Shown here one piece after another: positions 33,753 through 48,700 of a stretch of 64,000 bases of DNA. Position 1 is the first letter of the stretch. Each line of letters starts with the position of its first letter. Below the pieces are notes generated by a model. That model saw only the letters and a program-made list of their open reading frames with translations. It did no database searches and had not been told where the DNA came from. The stretch is from Atopobiaceae bacterium. Its GTDB lineage: Bacteria > Actinomycetota > Coriobacteriia > Coriobacteriales > Atopobiaceae. Location of the stretch: positions 124,001 through 188,000 of the forward strand of contig JAFWIE010000008.1 of the NCBI GenBank assembly GCA_017533825.1, read 5' to 3'. A program made the translations under genes and the position numbers.

Positions 33753-36700
33753 GTGGCGTCCATGCAGGATAACGTGAAGCGGCTTATGGCGAGCGCCAGG
33801 CGCCGTCGCCGCGGTATCGTGCTGTTCGTTTGCATGGCGATTCTCGTGAGCTTTGGCGTCGAGCGCCTCCTGCGTCAGCAGGGCATCACCCTCACGGGCG
33901 CCCAGCAAGTGCTCGATTGCCAAGAGACGCGCGTCGTCGCACACACGCACAACGCCGACTGCTATGACCAGGATGGCAACCTCGTGTGTCCGCTTCCCGA
34001 ACGTCCCTATCACGTTCATGGCTCCGACTGTTACGCCAACGACGGTTCCTCGCTCGTGTGTGGTCTCGAAGAGACCGTGGGAGAGCACGTACATGGTCCC
34101 GACTGCTTCCGTCGGGTCACGCTTGACGGGGGCGACGAACCGGAGCCCGACGCGCAGGGCTCGAATGCGGTGGAGCCAAACAGGTCGAGTTCGATTGATG
34201 CAAGTTCTGTCAACGTGGCTTCTGTTTACGAATCCGACGCCGTCGAGCCTGTTGACTCTGATGCGGATGACAAGCTCGACGCCGTCGAGCTGAGGAACGA
34301 TGCAATCGTTGAGGAGCCCGCCGGCAATGAGCTGGCAGTTGAGTCCGTTGACGACGATGCGGCCAGACCAGCACAGACCTTCCACCATGACTTCGAGGAT
34401 GCCGACGGATACGTCGAGCTTACGGTAGACGTCGATGCACCCGAAGGTGCCCTCCCTGCCGAGAGCACCATGCGCGCGAATTGGATTGAGAAGTCCGAGG
34501 TCGATGACGACCTCGTGCAGAATGCAATCGACAAGCTTCCCAACGGCGTTGCCGGCAAGGTCTTGGACCTTCAAGCGGTCGACATCACGTTCGAGGGACC
34601 AGATGGCAACGAGGTCGAGCCGGGGCGCGCTGTTACCGTGCGCTTTGCCTCCAGGCTCATCGAGAACAGCGGTGACCGACCCAATATCGTGCACGTGGAG
34701 GACATCGAAGAGGCGCGCGAACGCGCTGAGGCCCAAGGCAAGAATCCAAAGAAGGCCAAGGTGCAGGGAGAGGTCGTCAAGACCCTCTCGGCACAGGAGC
34801 TGGCAATGCGGGACGAGGGTCTCGAGGCCGATCAGGTTGCGTTCAAGGCGAGCCAGTTCTCCACCTACGTGCTGGCGCTCACCTCGCAGCAGCGCACGCT
34901 TACGACGAGTGACGACGTGACGCTCGACGTGACGATTAACGCATCAGCTGCGGCCGGCATTCCCGCCGAAGCCATGCTTGAAGTGAAGGAGATTGAGCAG
35001 GGGACCAGGAAGTTCGAGAAGTACCAGAAGAAGGCGCTCGATGCGATGGGTTCCGACGATGTGGTGGCCCTTGCGCGATTCTTTGACATCCGTATCGTGG
35101 ATGCCGATGGTGAGGCAATCCAGCCCGCAGAGGACGTCAACGTAAAGATTAGCCTCGCGGATGCGCCAGCCGCCGACCTCGGTGCCGAGGCGTCGGTCGT
35201 CCACTTTGGCGATGAGCCAGAGGTCGTGGCGTCGCGCGAGGAGGACGGCACCGCACAGTTCGAGGCGAGTAGCTTCAGCGTTTATGGCGTGCTGTACACC
35301 GTCGACTTTGTCTACGAAGATCACGAGTACACCCTGCCCGGTGGCGGCACGATGCTCCTGAGCGAGCTTTTCAAGGCATTGCACATCGAGGCCGACCTGG
35401 CCGACGTCGAGTCGGTGGAATTCTCGAATCCTGACGTGCTGAGCGTGGAACGCGCTGACGTGCCGACAACCGTGGAGCGGCTGACCAAGGTGGCTTATGG
35501 TATGGAGGGCGGCGACAACTCCGACGACCACGAGTCCACTGACCCCGCAGGCGAGCTCGTTGCGGAACCGCTTGCCGAGGGCGAGGACTTCGAGGAGCCG
35601 CCCGCGCTCACCGAGACTATCGACGTTGCCGAGGGTGACTGGATCTTCGCGAGCAAGGCGTCCTTCGAGACGCCTGAGACACTCAAGGTCCTCACCAAGG
35701 ACACCCTCTACGAGATTGCCGTGACGGACCCGCCCAATCCGTGGGGTCCCGGATTTGGCTTCTTCGGCGGTACGGCAACGTGGGACCTTAAAGATCTAAA
35801 GCCGAGCAGGGGTTCGCTGGATATCAACCTCCAGAATGCTAACGCGAACGATGAATACGATGTCGGAGAGAAGCTGGCGTTCGACATCACCTACCTCATA
35901 AAGAAGGCCGAGTGGTCTAATCCGCCACAGAATTACAATCCGTGGCTCGGCTATCCCACCTTCACCTACGACTTTGGTGAGGCGCTCAAGAACGGCAAAT
36001 TCATCACGAGCATCAAGCCGCACAAGAGCTATCTCTACTTCGGAGGCAAGAAGCGCGGCACACTCGAGGTTACCGCAGATGGAAAGATTACCATCCAGGT
36101 CACCGATATGAACTGGTTCAACAGCCGCGACGAGATCGGCGGCAGCTTCAACGTTGAGGTTGAGCTGACGGCCACCAAGGACAACAACGAGGGCAACGAG
36201 GACATTGACTTCCCCGGACCTCCCGGTACGGTGACCATCAAGAAAAAGAAGCACGTCGAAGCCGTTGCAAAGACAATTGACGAGGCGCACGTAACACGGA
36301 ATGACTCAACAGGCGAATACACCATTCCGTACACCGCGTCCTTCAAAGTCGATGACGACCTCACCAGCCTGAAGTTCGTTGACACATTTGGTGGACAACA
36401 AACGCTGGACGGAACCGTCACGGTGAAGAAGGACGGTAGTGACTACGCAAATGTGACTACGGCACCTACTGCCAACGGTTTCGAAACCACCTTCAACGGC
36501 GCGATTGCGAATGGTACGTATACCGTTGCCTACCAAACTAAGGTTTCGGGCGACGTTTATACCAGCCTGCAAAATGGAGGCAGCGACTGGTCAACCAAGA
36601 ACACCTGCGAGTGGGTGTATGACGGTGACAAGCGCCTGTCTGGTGGTGACACCACCTACGAAATCAAGCGACCCGCACCCAATCCGCCGACGCTCACGAA

Positions 36701-39700
36701 AACGAGCAACATGGATGGCAAGTCGGTTGACCAGAACGGCACCATTGATTACATCCTCACCATAACCGGTTCGCAGCTTGCGGGCATGAACCTCGTGGAC
36801 AACATGACTGACTTGCAGGTGATCCAGGACGAGCCGGCATTCTCGGTAAAGGTGAACGGAGTCGAAGACGCCGGTGCGGCAGAAGCCTTGAAGAGCGCGG
36901 TCTACAAGTACAACGACGATGGCAATTACAACGAATACACGACGCCGGTCCTCAATGGCAGCATCCCCGAATCGGATCCCTTCAACAATGCGGGCAAGAA
37001 CGTAGAGATTACCATTACGTATGCCACCAAGGTCATCGACCAAGAGACTGCTTCGGCAGCGAGCGTCTACGGCCAGAAGAGCATCTCCAACACGCTTTCC
37101 GAGAACTGGACGTGGCAAAACAAGACTACCACCTCGACGGTCACGTACAAGTCCGAGACGGTGACCAAGGTGAGCAAGTCCGATTCGCACACGATGACGG
37201 ACCATGGCACGTATGAGGGTGCGACGCTTGACAAAAGCAAAACGAACGAGATCCCCGACGGCGTAGGAATCATTACCTATACCATTACGGTCGGCGATGG
37301 CACCACATTACTCGACGGCGTGCGTGTGACCGATACTGCAAGCGGTGATCAGCAAATCATCAAAGGATCCTATCGCGTGACCGGCAGCGACGTGTCCGTG
37401 AACGCAGAGCCCGCATATCTATCCGAATCACCGCTGACCTACAACCAGACGGCCTTCGACTTCACCTTTCCGGCAGGTACTGGCACCGGTCCCGTTACCA
37501 TTGAGTACCAAGCGAAGCCATATGACGGCAACGCGGCCAATGAGGCTGGCATCTATGGCAAGCGAACCTTCACGAATGCCGTCAAAACTTCCACCGACGA
37601 AGATGCCGTTGCCATTGACTACGAGTATCCCGACAAAACCCCGTTCAATGTGGTGAAGAAGGCGACGGAGAACAAGACCGAGAATCCGAACGAAGGCGAC
37701 AGCGACGGTACCCTCGATCCCGGCGAAACTGTGGATTACGAGATCATCTTTGGCTCCAATGACACCACGGTTGACGGCCTCTCCATCATGGACGAGATGA
37801 CCGCGCTCCAGAAGCTTACCGGCGATGTGAAGGTGGAGATAGGCACATACAACGGCACGACGTTCACCGCGAAAAACGACCTCAATGGTTACGTGGGCAC
37901 CATCTTTGGAATTGACGCCCCCCTCACCATCGGCTCCGACGGTTCTTTCACTATGCCGAAAGCGTCAAACGGCTGGGCCGACAACGGCGTGACGTGGGAG
38001 TACTTCAGCAACGACATCAACGAGAACATGGTGCGCGTCTTCAACTTCAAGTTTCCCGACTTCAAGAATGGGGATTCCGACGTTGAGGTAAAGGGTGCCG
38101 TGCGCGTTACCTATACAACCCAAATCATCTCCAGGGACGAGGCCGCTAGCGTCGGCATCACGGGAAGCAAGACCGCAAAGAACGCAGCGACGTCTAACGA
38201 GGTTCGCAAAGAGGTGGAGGTCCATCCCGAGTTTCCGAAGAACCTCAACCACAACGCGGACGTGAGCAAGTCCTTCTCTGGCTGGGACGATGACGGTTAC
38301 ACCACGTGGTGGGACATCGACGTCTTCGCCGACGAGGAATCCACTTACCCGCTGGAGGACCTCATCCTCACCGAGGACTGGGCGAGCGGTTCGGTGTACT
38401 ACAGCACCGACTGGCCCGTGCAGAACTACGCGAAGAACTCCCTCGCGGACTTCGACCTTCTCGGTGCAACGGTCACCACTTCCTCAGGCACCGTGCTTCA
38501 GCCTGGTCGTGACTACACCATCGACAAAGAGGCCGGCTCCTTCAAGTTCAAGAAACTCTCTGAGGGCGTGACCATCCACCTTGGCATCCGCAATCCCGAT
38601 GCCACCATCAACACGTTCTACCAGCACAACCAGGTGAAGCTCAGGTGGAAGAAGGACGCCTTCAACACGGGCGAAGAGACCACCGACGCAACGGCTCGTC
38701 GCGTCAAGCAGGAAGTGGACCTCACCAAGACGGGTTCGTACGACGAAGAGACTGGCATCATCACCTGGAAGGTCATCTTCAACCCCTACAGCAAGCCGGT
38801 TGTGCCCGAGTGGAACAAGATCGAGTTTGTGGACACCCTAGCGAAAGGGCTGGAGCTTACGGATAAGGTCAAGGTCGAGATCTCTGGCGCTTGGGTTAAC
38901 TACGAGATTGATAGCAGCGACACGAGCAGAATTACCACAACGCCAAACGCCGACGGCACCACAACCATCAAGATAGGCGACCTCGATCCACACGAGCGTT
39001 GGGGCTCCACGATTAGTGACACGAAGTATTACAAAAAGACCGGGGACGACTGGACCGAGATTCAATCCGGCGATTATCACGAGGGCGACGGCTACAAGAA
39101 GGTCGAGAACATCGGCTTGGGTCTCTCGGGCAACAACTACAACATCACTTACAAGACGAAGGTCACCGACGAGCAGTGGAAGAAGATTACCAGCTCCCTT
39201 ACGGGTCGCGAGACCTTCCAGAACGACATTGAGCTCGGCAACGGTGACGGCAAGAAGTTTACGGCTTCAAACAAGGTTACCGTGGAGGCTGATGACTACC
39301 TCATCAAGCGCGACGTCACCAAGGAAGATGCCGACGGGTACGTTATCGACGACGAAGAAATGCACGACAACGTAATCAGTTACGAGGTAGAGGTCAATCC
39401 GCATAAGCTCACGCTTTACGGAGGTGACAAGACCCTCACCCTGACCGATCGCATCGACACTCTTATGGAGCTCGACACTGATTCCGTGAAGATTTGCGCC
39501 TATGAGGGAACAGGCGAGAACGAGGTTGCCACTGAGCTCAGTCACGTCCAACTGGCGAATATGGGCATTTCCATCTCGTACAACGATGATACGCGCCAGC
39601 TTGCTATAGCGGGCATTCCGGATGAGCGCCACTTTAAGGTGGCGTATTCGGCCGTTTCGCGCGCGTATGGATTCAGCACCTTCAACAACACGGCCACACT

Positions 39701-42700
39701 CGTGGGAGGCGGCTCCCACAGCGACAAGGTGAGTGACCAGCATGGCGTGACGAACGACGGCGACAGCTTCTGGGGCAATCGTCACCCGAAGGTTGACCTC
39801 AAGAAGATTGACGAGAACGACATCACGAACAAGCTCAACGGAGCCAAATTCGAGCTGTACAAGGTTAACCTCAAGAACAGCGACGAGACAAAGAAATGGA
39901 CTTGTGCCGACTGGATGGACCTGCTTGCGAAGATTGAGTCCAAGGACGAGGCAGTCTTGGCACAGATCAAGAAGGACTTCGTGCAGGTTGGCGAGCCAGT
40001 AAAGATCGGTGAGACGTACACTTCTGGCACGAATCCTGTTGATGGTTTACCCAATGACTCCGGCATGCTCCAGCTTGAGTACGAGGTGTTCCCCAATCCG
40101 ACGATAGAGGACGACACCGGCACATATCTTCAGGAGCACACGGTTTACTTCTGGCGAGAAACCGAAGCGCCCGACGGATACAAGATCACGAATGCAGGCA
40201 ATCACTACTTCACGCTCTACCTTGATGGCGAGCTCGACGATGACTATACCCAGGAGGACCAGCGCAAGAAGGCCGCTTGGGCTTTGGACGACGCCGTGTC
40301 TATTGCCAACGATTGGACCGTAGCCTCTATGGCGTCCGACACGGAATGGAAGGTCAACAACACGCGCAAGGGCCTCACCTCCATTACGGCCACCAAGCGC
40401 TGGGAAGGTGACTACGACAACACCTACGAGACGCGTCCCGAGAACGGCATACTGTTTGACCTCTATCGCGTGGACAAGAGCAGTGGCAAGCAGACGAAGA
40501 TTGATGAACTCTCCAATGTGCCTATCAACGTCGACGAGGATGGGTATTGGCCCACCTTCACGTGGTATAACCTCGACGATGCCTACGACTACACCGTGAA
40601 GGAGCATCCGGTTTCTGGCTACATCACGAGCTACTCCGACAAGGGCGAAGGACAAGAGGGTGGCACCATCACGGTAACGAACACCTTCGTTCCGAAGAGC
40701 ACAGATATTTATGTAGAGAAGCGCTGGGATCCCGCGGACAAGCCCAAGCCGACTGAGGTGAAGGTCACCCTGTACCGCATCGCATATGAGACCGGTACCG
40801 ATGGCGTGGCACGTCCCGGCAAACCGGAGTCCATGGGTGACGACTTTACTACGATGCTCACGGCGAGCAATAACTGGAAGTATGTGTGGAAGGGCCTGGA
40901 CACCAAGGATCCGGATGGCAACATGATCGCCTACACGGTGGTCGAAGACCTGAAGGCCGTCAACGATGCTACCGGCCTTAAGTACGGTGCCATCTACTCC
41001 GATGGCAGCGAGGGCGTTGTGACGACGGACGAGGACGACCCGCTCATCATCACCAATCAGGAGAACGCGCCCGGTAGCCTCAAGATTTCAAAGAATGTGA
41101 CCGTAAACGGTGAGTCCGTGAGCGATACGGCGGCCGATGGCGTGTACACGTTCCGCCTGATGCGCGTGAATGACGACGGAACCGAGGAGCCGGCCTACCA
41201 CGTGCACGATCACAGTGCGAACTGCAGGGGTGCCGCGCACGAGCAGTATCTCGTCAAGCAGGACGAACTCAGGGTGGAGATTAAGAACGGCAAGGCCGCC
41301 TCCGTGATGGTGGACAACCTGGATGAGGGCACCTACTATGTGCAAGAATCCACGCCGGGCAACGGTGCCAAGGTGAGCGATCCTGCAAACAATAAGGTTG
41401 AGCTCAAGGTCGTGGCCGGTGTGACCTCTGAAGAGATCGCGCCTGAGGCTATGTTCACCAACAACATGGACCGCAACCGCGTCGAAGTCACCAAGAAGTG
41501 GGCCGGCTCCGAGGGCGGTGCCACTGCGTGGCCTGCGGGCATGGAGGTTCAGGTCACGTTGATGGTGAAGGAAGGGGACACCCTCACCCCTGCCACCGTT
41601 TCTAGTGGCGATAATTCCGTCTGGCTCACCGCGAGCAAGGTGACGGACGACGGGGGGCACATCACGTCCAACGGTCCGACCTACCTGTGGGACAACCTGC
41701 CAGACCTCGACGACTCCAACAAGAGCTACGTGGTCGTGGAGACTGGGATAAGGAATGGCGAAACCTCGGGCCATGTGGCGGATGATCACGAGTCTTCTGA
41801 CATCACTGTCGACAATACCCGCCGCGACTATAAGATCTCCAGCACCTCGGAGATGACGGAGAACGGCAAGGGCATCGAATACACCCTCACCAACAAGCAG
41901 GTTACGAGTGTTACCTTCCGCAAGCAGTGGGGGATTGATGGTGCAGACTCGTGGCCGAGCAATGTCAACAGCATCACCGTCCAGTTGTATAAGGACGGCG
42001 ATTCTGATGGTCAGCCAGTTGAGCTCACGGCTGAAAACGTGATGCGGCAGCTCAACGGACTTGACACCACAGGCTACCTTTACACCTTCACGGGCTTGGA
42101 GTCAGGCCACACCTACACGGTCAAGGAGACCAGCGTCAAGGTCAACGATACCGACTACATCATCGGCGCCAGCAACAATCCTTATCTGTCTCAACAAATC
42201 GATGGCACTACCATCCGCAACGTCCCCGTAAAGACCAACGTTAACATCAAGAAGGTCTGGAAGGATGCCGCGGGAGAAACAGTCGAGAACTGGCCGAAGT
42301 CTGGGTCGGAGAACCTCGTGATCACCGGGGCTCTCACACGCGAGCGTCGCCCGTATGGCTCCACGAGTGCATTGGAATGGGCTCCGGATGATGCTTACAA
42401 CGCCTCGAATGACTCGTCACGCACGTTCACCATCTCGAGCGCAGGCGGCGCCTCTCCCGAGGTCGATAAGTACGGCTACGTGGAGAACGCGCTTTACGAA
42501 TATCGCTACACGGCAACGGAAGATGGCGTGACGGCGGGAAACGATACGCTCACGTCGAGCTTCGAACCTGCATTCTCTCGCAAAGATGACGTTCTCACCA
42601 TTACTAACACGCCCACGCCTACCTCAATCTGTCTGCAGAAGAAGTGGGTGGAGGCTAATGGTACAACTCCAGCTGCATGGCCCCAAGAGGGTGGAGCGCC

Positions 42701-45700
42701 GGTGAGTGTGGAGTTCAAGATAGAACAGCGTGTGGGCAATGATGGATCGTGGACCGTTTACAAGAAGCAGACCGTTTCGAATGGTGGCGTGATTACCGTC
42801 TACGACCTGCCCAAATACGGCTTCGACAGCAATGGCAAGCTCGCTGAGTACCAGTATCAGGTTGAAGAGACTGTGCCTGCTGGCTATGAGCAAAGCGGTG
42901 ACGTCACGGGGGATGGTTCCAGTACAAACAACCCGTTTGTCATCACCAACAAGCCTGAGGTTACGAGTGTTGCTGTTACCAAGGCATGGCAAGGCATCGA
43001 TGGGAATTCAGCGGTGTGGCCCGATGGCATTACTCAGGTAACTGGCCATGTTAAGCGTGAGCGTCGCACCTATGGAAGCAACGATGACTGGGCTGCAGAT
43101 CCGTGGGCGGGGGAGCAGTTCACCATTGCGAAGCCGAGTGGCTCAGACCCGGCAACTACAACGGTGTCCGACCTTCCGACTAACGGCTACGACGGGGGAG
43201 TTCATTACGAGTATCGCTACAGTACCGCGGTTGAGGATCCCGTGAGGGGTTACGAGTCTAGACTCGAGACGACGAACGCGGGAACGGAGCAGGCGCCCAG
43301 CTACTCGCATGCGTTCACCAACAAGAAGACTGACACCGACATTGACGTTACGGTCCAGAAGAAGTGGCTGGATGCCGACGGTGAGCCGATCACGGGCACG
43401 GAAGAGGCCGGGCTTAACAGTACGGTGAATCCTCAGTTCCAGCTCCACAGGCTCCGCTACGCGAACATCATCGTCAATGTGACCGGCAAAGATGGAAACG
43501 ACCCCGGCAGCGTTATGGTCAATATCACCGACGAGTCAGGCAATGTGGTGGGCACGAAAGAACTCACGGGAGCAGACTATAATCCGACCGCGGGCGCTTG
43601 GCAGTACATCTACTCGCCGCTCGACACGTCCAAGACCTACTCCGTGACCGCCACTGGTGACGGTACGGTCATCGGCACATTGAGCACCTCGAATGAGAAC
43701 GCCAATCTCTCCGGGGACACGACGAGCGACTACACCATCAACTACACCGCCGAATCCCAACCGCGTACGATTACGGTCAGTGCGAATCCAGGAACATCGA
43801 ACGGCTGGATTTCCGTCAACCTCTTTGACGATAGCTGGAAATACCTCAGTACCGTGACCCTCAATAGCGGGAATGATTGGACGCAGTCATTTACAGGCTT
43901 GGACAATAACGTCCAGTACAAACTGCAGACGGGCCGAATCGATCGCACGGTGTTCGACGATGCGGTGGCACAAGAGACTCCGACGTATTCCGGCAACAAC
44001 GGTACTGCAACTGTCACAACGACCCTCGCGCAAGATCCACGGCTGACCATCACTGAGCCGAATTTGGTGGATTGGACGAACGGTGATGCTGGCTGGATTG
44101 ACATCGACGTTTACCAGAATGGAAACACAATCGCAGGCTCGCCGTTTAGGATAGACAAAGACACCGCTTGGGACTTCTACAAGAACCTCGACGGATTCTC
44201 AACGTACGAGGTGAAGATTAACGATTTCAATCGGAATGTCTTTAGCAACGTGATTATCGCCAATGGATCCGGGACGTTTACCGGCGTTGTGAACAAAGAG
44301 GTTACTCTTCAAGCTACGAAGGTGGCAAGCTCAGACTCCATAGCGGTTACGGTAAACTGGCCAGAAAATAGCTTCGACTGGGCATACCTTCAATGGCAGA
44401 ACTTTAATCCCGCAAATCAAAACGGGGACAATTCTTTCTCTCAGAGTTGGAACGGAAGCTTTGGCGGTTCAGTCACAAAGACCAATAGTGGAACCATAAG
44501 TAAACAGCAGGCGGCCGATGGCGGTAATTACGACTATTACATGTGCTATTTCGACTGGAACGTAATGCAAAGCAACCCAACGAAGATACGTTTGACTTGT
44601 AACACGACCATTTTCGATCCCAATGGCACCGAAATAGACGGTTCAGGTATAACCGAAAGCCAATGGGTAGTGTTCAAAGGGGATATCTCCACCCTGACGA
44701 TAGATTTCATAGACTCCAGCACGAATCAAGTGCTGTCTATGATTCCCTTCAATCTCTGGCTACCGTGTGTTGCCTTTGCCGAAGAGGCTGGCTCTGTTGC
44801 ATTGGTTGACGAGACCATTGAAGGCAATGTGCCCCTCTCTGATATGACGACAGGAACCAAGACGTGGACTGGTCTTGCGAAGGTCGATGAGAATAACCAT
44901 CCAATTAAGTACTACGTTGTGGAGACGTCACCGACTAGTGGCTTCACCACGACCTACGACAAGGGCTATGACGGCGAGCACTACGTCTACGATACCGCCA
45001 TGGGGCAGGATAGCGCCAATAGGACGATCACCGTAACGAACCAATCAACTGAAGCTTCCACGACAGCCAAAGTCAAGGTCCGCAAGATCTTCAAGGACTC
45101 GGCGGGAAATACACTTACGGAAAGCGACCTCCCGAGCGACGTGAACCCCACCTTCACCCTGAAACGCTTGAAGATTGAGTCGGCAACAACGACGGGGATA
45201 GCTACAGTATTTGTGAATCCAGCACAGTGGCACCATGCTGGATCTTACTCTACGGCCGATGGAAGTTGGAACAGTGGGGTCCAAAACAGAGTTGGGCTTG
45301 GACATGAAGTAAGTGTTGCAGTAACGGGCGTGGTTGTACCGCGTAATTCGATTACCATCTATTTGAGCGCTGGTGCTTCAAACGATGTTGAAACCCAGCT
45401 AAACCAATACACGCCATTTAAGGATGATCTCAACTACACCATTCCATTAAAGAACTATAGTACGTCTGATGGAAACACAGTATTCAAGTTTGATTTCCCA
45501 GCCTCGTTACCATCAGGATATGATTGGGCAACTTATAGTGATGGTTCGGGAACAAAGATATATCTAGCTGAGATTTTCATAAATGACATTTGCTATAACA
45601 GTATAACGGATGTCAATACTACGATATCCGGCGAATCGGATGGGAATGTAAATAGCACTACTACAATTGACAGAACGTTCAATGAAGCACTCAATCTATC

Positions 45701-48700
45701 TCAATTACAATTCTTAAACAGCGGACAATATTGGGAAAGTGCTTTCACTGCTAGCAACTATTATCCCCTATCAGAAGGCTCCGCAAGATATGTTTACTAT
45801 GTGGAGGAGAGCGACGTACCATCCTATTACGAGGCTTCATACAGTGTGGGCGGGATCGATGTTACCGTTCCGACGGATTCCTCGCCAAACGGTACTGGTT
45901 GGCTCACGAAGAGCGGGACGGTCACGATAACCAACACCGACACGCGTGCCAGGATCAAGGTGCGCAAGCGGTTCGTTGATTCGGTGGGTAATCCTCTCGC
46001 TCCCAACGACGTTACAGACACCGTGACCTTCAATCTCAAGCGTTACAAAGCTCGCGGAAGTGAATCGGCGCAGCCGGATGTCGACTTTGGTGGCAGTGGT
46101 AGTAACGGTGTCGGTGAATCATTCTCGTTGACCCCGTCGAGTTTCGATCAGAGTAGTCCCGGCGGTTGGGCATACGATGCCGATACCGGTTGGTTCGAGA
46201 AGAGCTTCTCACCGATGGCATTGAGTGAGGGTGACTACACGTATACCTACTACGTGGAAGAGAGCGGGTTATCCACCGATGACTACGAGGTCTCTTATAG
46301 CGTGGATGGCCAGAGCGTAAACCCGAGTTCTCCGAACAACTGGCTCACGAGCAGCGGTGACGTAGAAATCACAAACAGGAACTACAAGAAGACCAGCATC
46401 TCGGTAGAGAAGCGGTGGCGTAATGGTAATGAGGATACGAGCGATGCTCATAAGGCCGAAGGCCACACGGCGACGTTTACGCTGTATCGCAAGGAGATTC
46501 CGAAGTCGGCTTCGAACTCGATAGCAGTTACGACCGACTCTGAAAGCGGTCTTGTGCTGCCGCAGGGCATTGACAAGACAGCCGACAAGGTGACGGATGC
46601 GGTCATTACAAATCCAATCATCCTGACTGGCGACGAGTCGGAACCTTGGAACTATACGTGGTCCAACCTGCCTGCAGAGGACGCGAACCACAATTACAAG
46701 TACTTCGTTGAGGAAGAGACTTCCACTGGAACTGGCACGTCGCCCATGTACAAGTACGAGTTTGTTGACGGCGAAACAGCTGATGATGCGCCTTCCGGTG
46801 TTGTGAAGGCCATCGTTACCAATCAAGAGACGAGCGTCACCGTGCAGAAGCGCTGGGAGGACGCGGTAACCGGCGCGAACACCACGGCCTCGCATGCGGG
46901 TGATTCCGTCCAAGTCAAACTGTATTACACTACCGACCCATTGTTGCTGATTGAAGATACTGCTACTGGATCTGTGCTGCCGACGGTAAAGCATGCGGCT
47001 TCCAGTATGGAAAACGCGGAGATTCATGACACGGTTACGCTCGACAGCAGTGTTACTTGGACACACACTTGGACTGAATTACCACTACGTTATAACGGCC
47101 ACGACGTGTACTACTACGTCGAGGAGGTCATGGATGAAGGAGACAATCCGCTCGCGTCCTACGCATACACCTTCAACACTGTCGACGACAAGAAGTCGGG
47201 TGTTCAGAAGGCCGTCATTACAAACAAGGAGACCAACGTCGCGGTGACGAAGGACTGGATGACGCCGAACGCCGAGGGCGTTGAGGTGAACTCCAACATC
47301 CCGCATCGCGGTCAGACCGTCACCTTGGAACTGTGGCGTGCCCTCAAAGAACATGGCGCGCGCACGGGCAACGTGGGAATTGCGAAGGACCCCATCACGA
47401 GCCTCGCATTCCCCGCAGACGGAAACGGTGCGTTTGCGTCGTACGAGCGCTTCGACACTCAGGTCGTTGGTTTCGACATGGGTGGTCTCAACTGGAACTA
47501 CCGGTGGACCAACCTTCCGTTGGTGGTTGTTCGCGACGACAAGGTCTACGATGCGGTCTACTTCGTGCGCGAGGCGGCGAACTCTGAGGGCGCCGTATGC
47601 GCGACGTATGACACGACGTACAACAACATGAGCTACACCGGTGGCGCTAATCCGAGTGCGAACGAGGCCGTGTGGATGAGCACGGGCGTCAGGAGCGTGG
47701 CGATCACCAACCACGAGACGAGCGTTTCGGCGACGAAGACTTGGGATACCCCCCAGCAGAACACCGCACACCAGGGCGCAACCGTGACGCTCGACCTTTG
47801 GAAGGCGGCCAAGGCACCCAGCGGCACCACGGGCGAATGGAGCATCGTGGAAGATTCTGCGTCGGCGACGGATTCGCAGGTTGGTAACGCATTCCCGCAG
47901 AACATCGGCGGTGGAGGCGGATACGTAACGGCGCAGCGCGTGGATCGCAAGACAGTGAAGTATGGCACTGCAGACGGCCATGCCAACGAGTGGTACGCCG
48001 AATGGGACCACCTGCCCACACACGAGTCGTTCAATGGCGTAACGTACGAGCTTATCTACTTCGTGCGTGAGGCATATACCACAGAGAACGGCACGCAGTA
48101 CCCCGCGAGCGCGACCTACACGCCGACGTACAACACGGCGGGCAGGAAGGACTCTGGCGTGAAATCCGTTGCCATCCTTAACCACGATACGAGCGTTACG
48201 GCTCAGAAGGTGTGGCAGGACCAAGACGGTCAAGATTCTGACGTCAAGGATTACCACAAGACCCACGATGACATGATCACCTACGAGCTGTGGAAAGCGC
48301 ATGTGCACGAGGGTGGCAACTACGGCATCGGAAGCGTTGATACCATCTCGTACCTGCAGTTCCCGCAGCCGGTGTCCGATCCGGCTGCCCAGGGCAAATA
48401 TGACGAGCCGGCACTTGTTGACACGCAGAGAGTTGCTCATGGCGCTGACGACGCGTGGCAGTATGAGTGGACCAACCTGCCGGTGTACGAGGTGGTAGAC
48501 GGCATTACGTACAAGAACGCCTATTTCGTTCGCGAGAAGTCCGTGTACACCGATGGTGCGGAATATAGCCCGAGCCCGACATATGGGTATGGTTCGTTGT
48601 CCGGCATTGAGACGAACGGCGTCAATGGCGGAACCGTCACCGTGACCAATCATGAGACGCGCATCGACGTAGCGAAGACTTGGGTGGGCTTCGACGGCAT

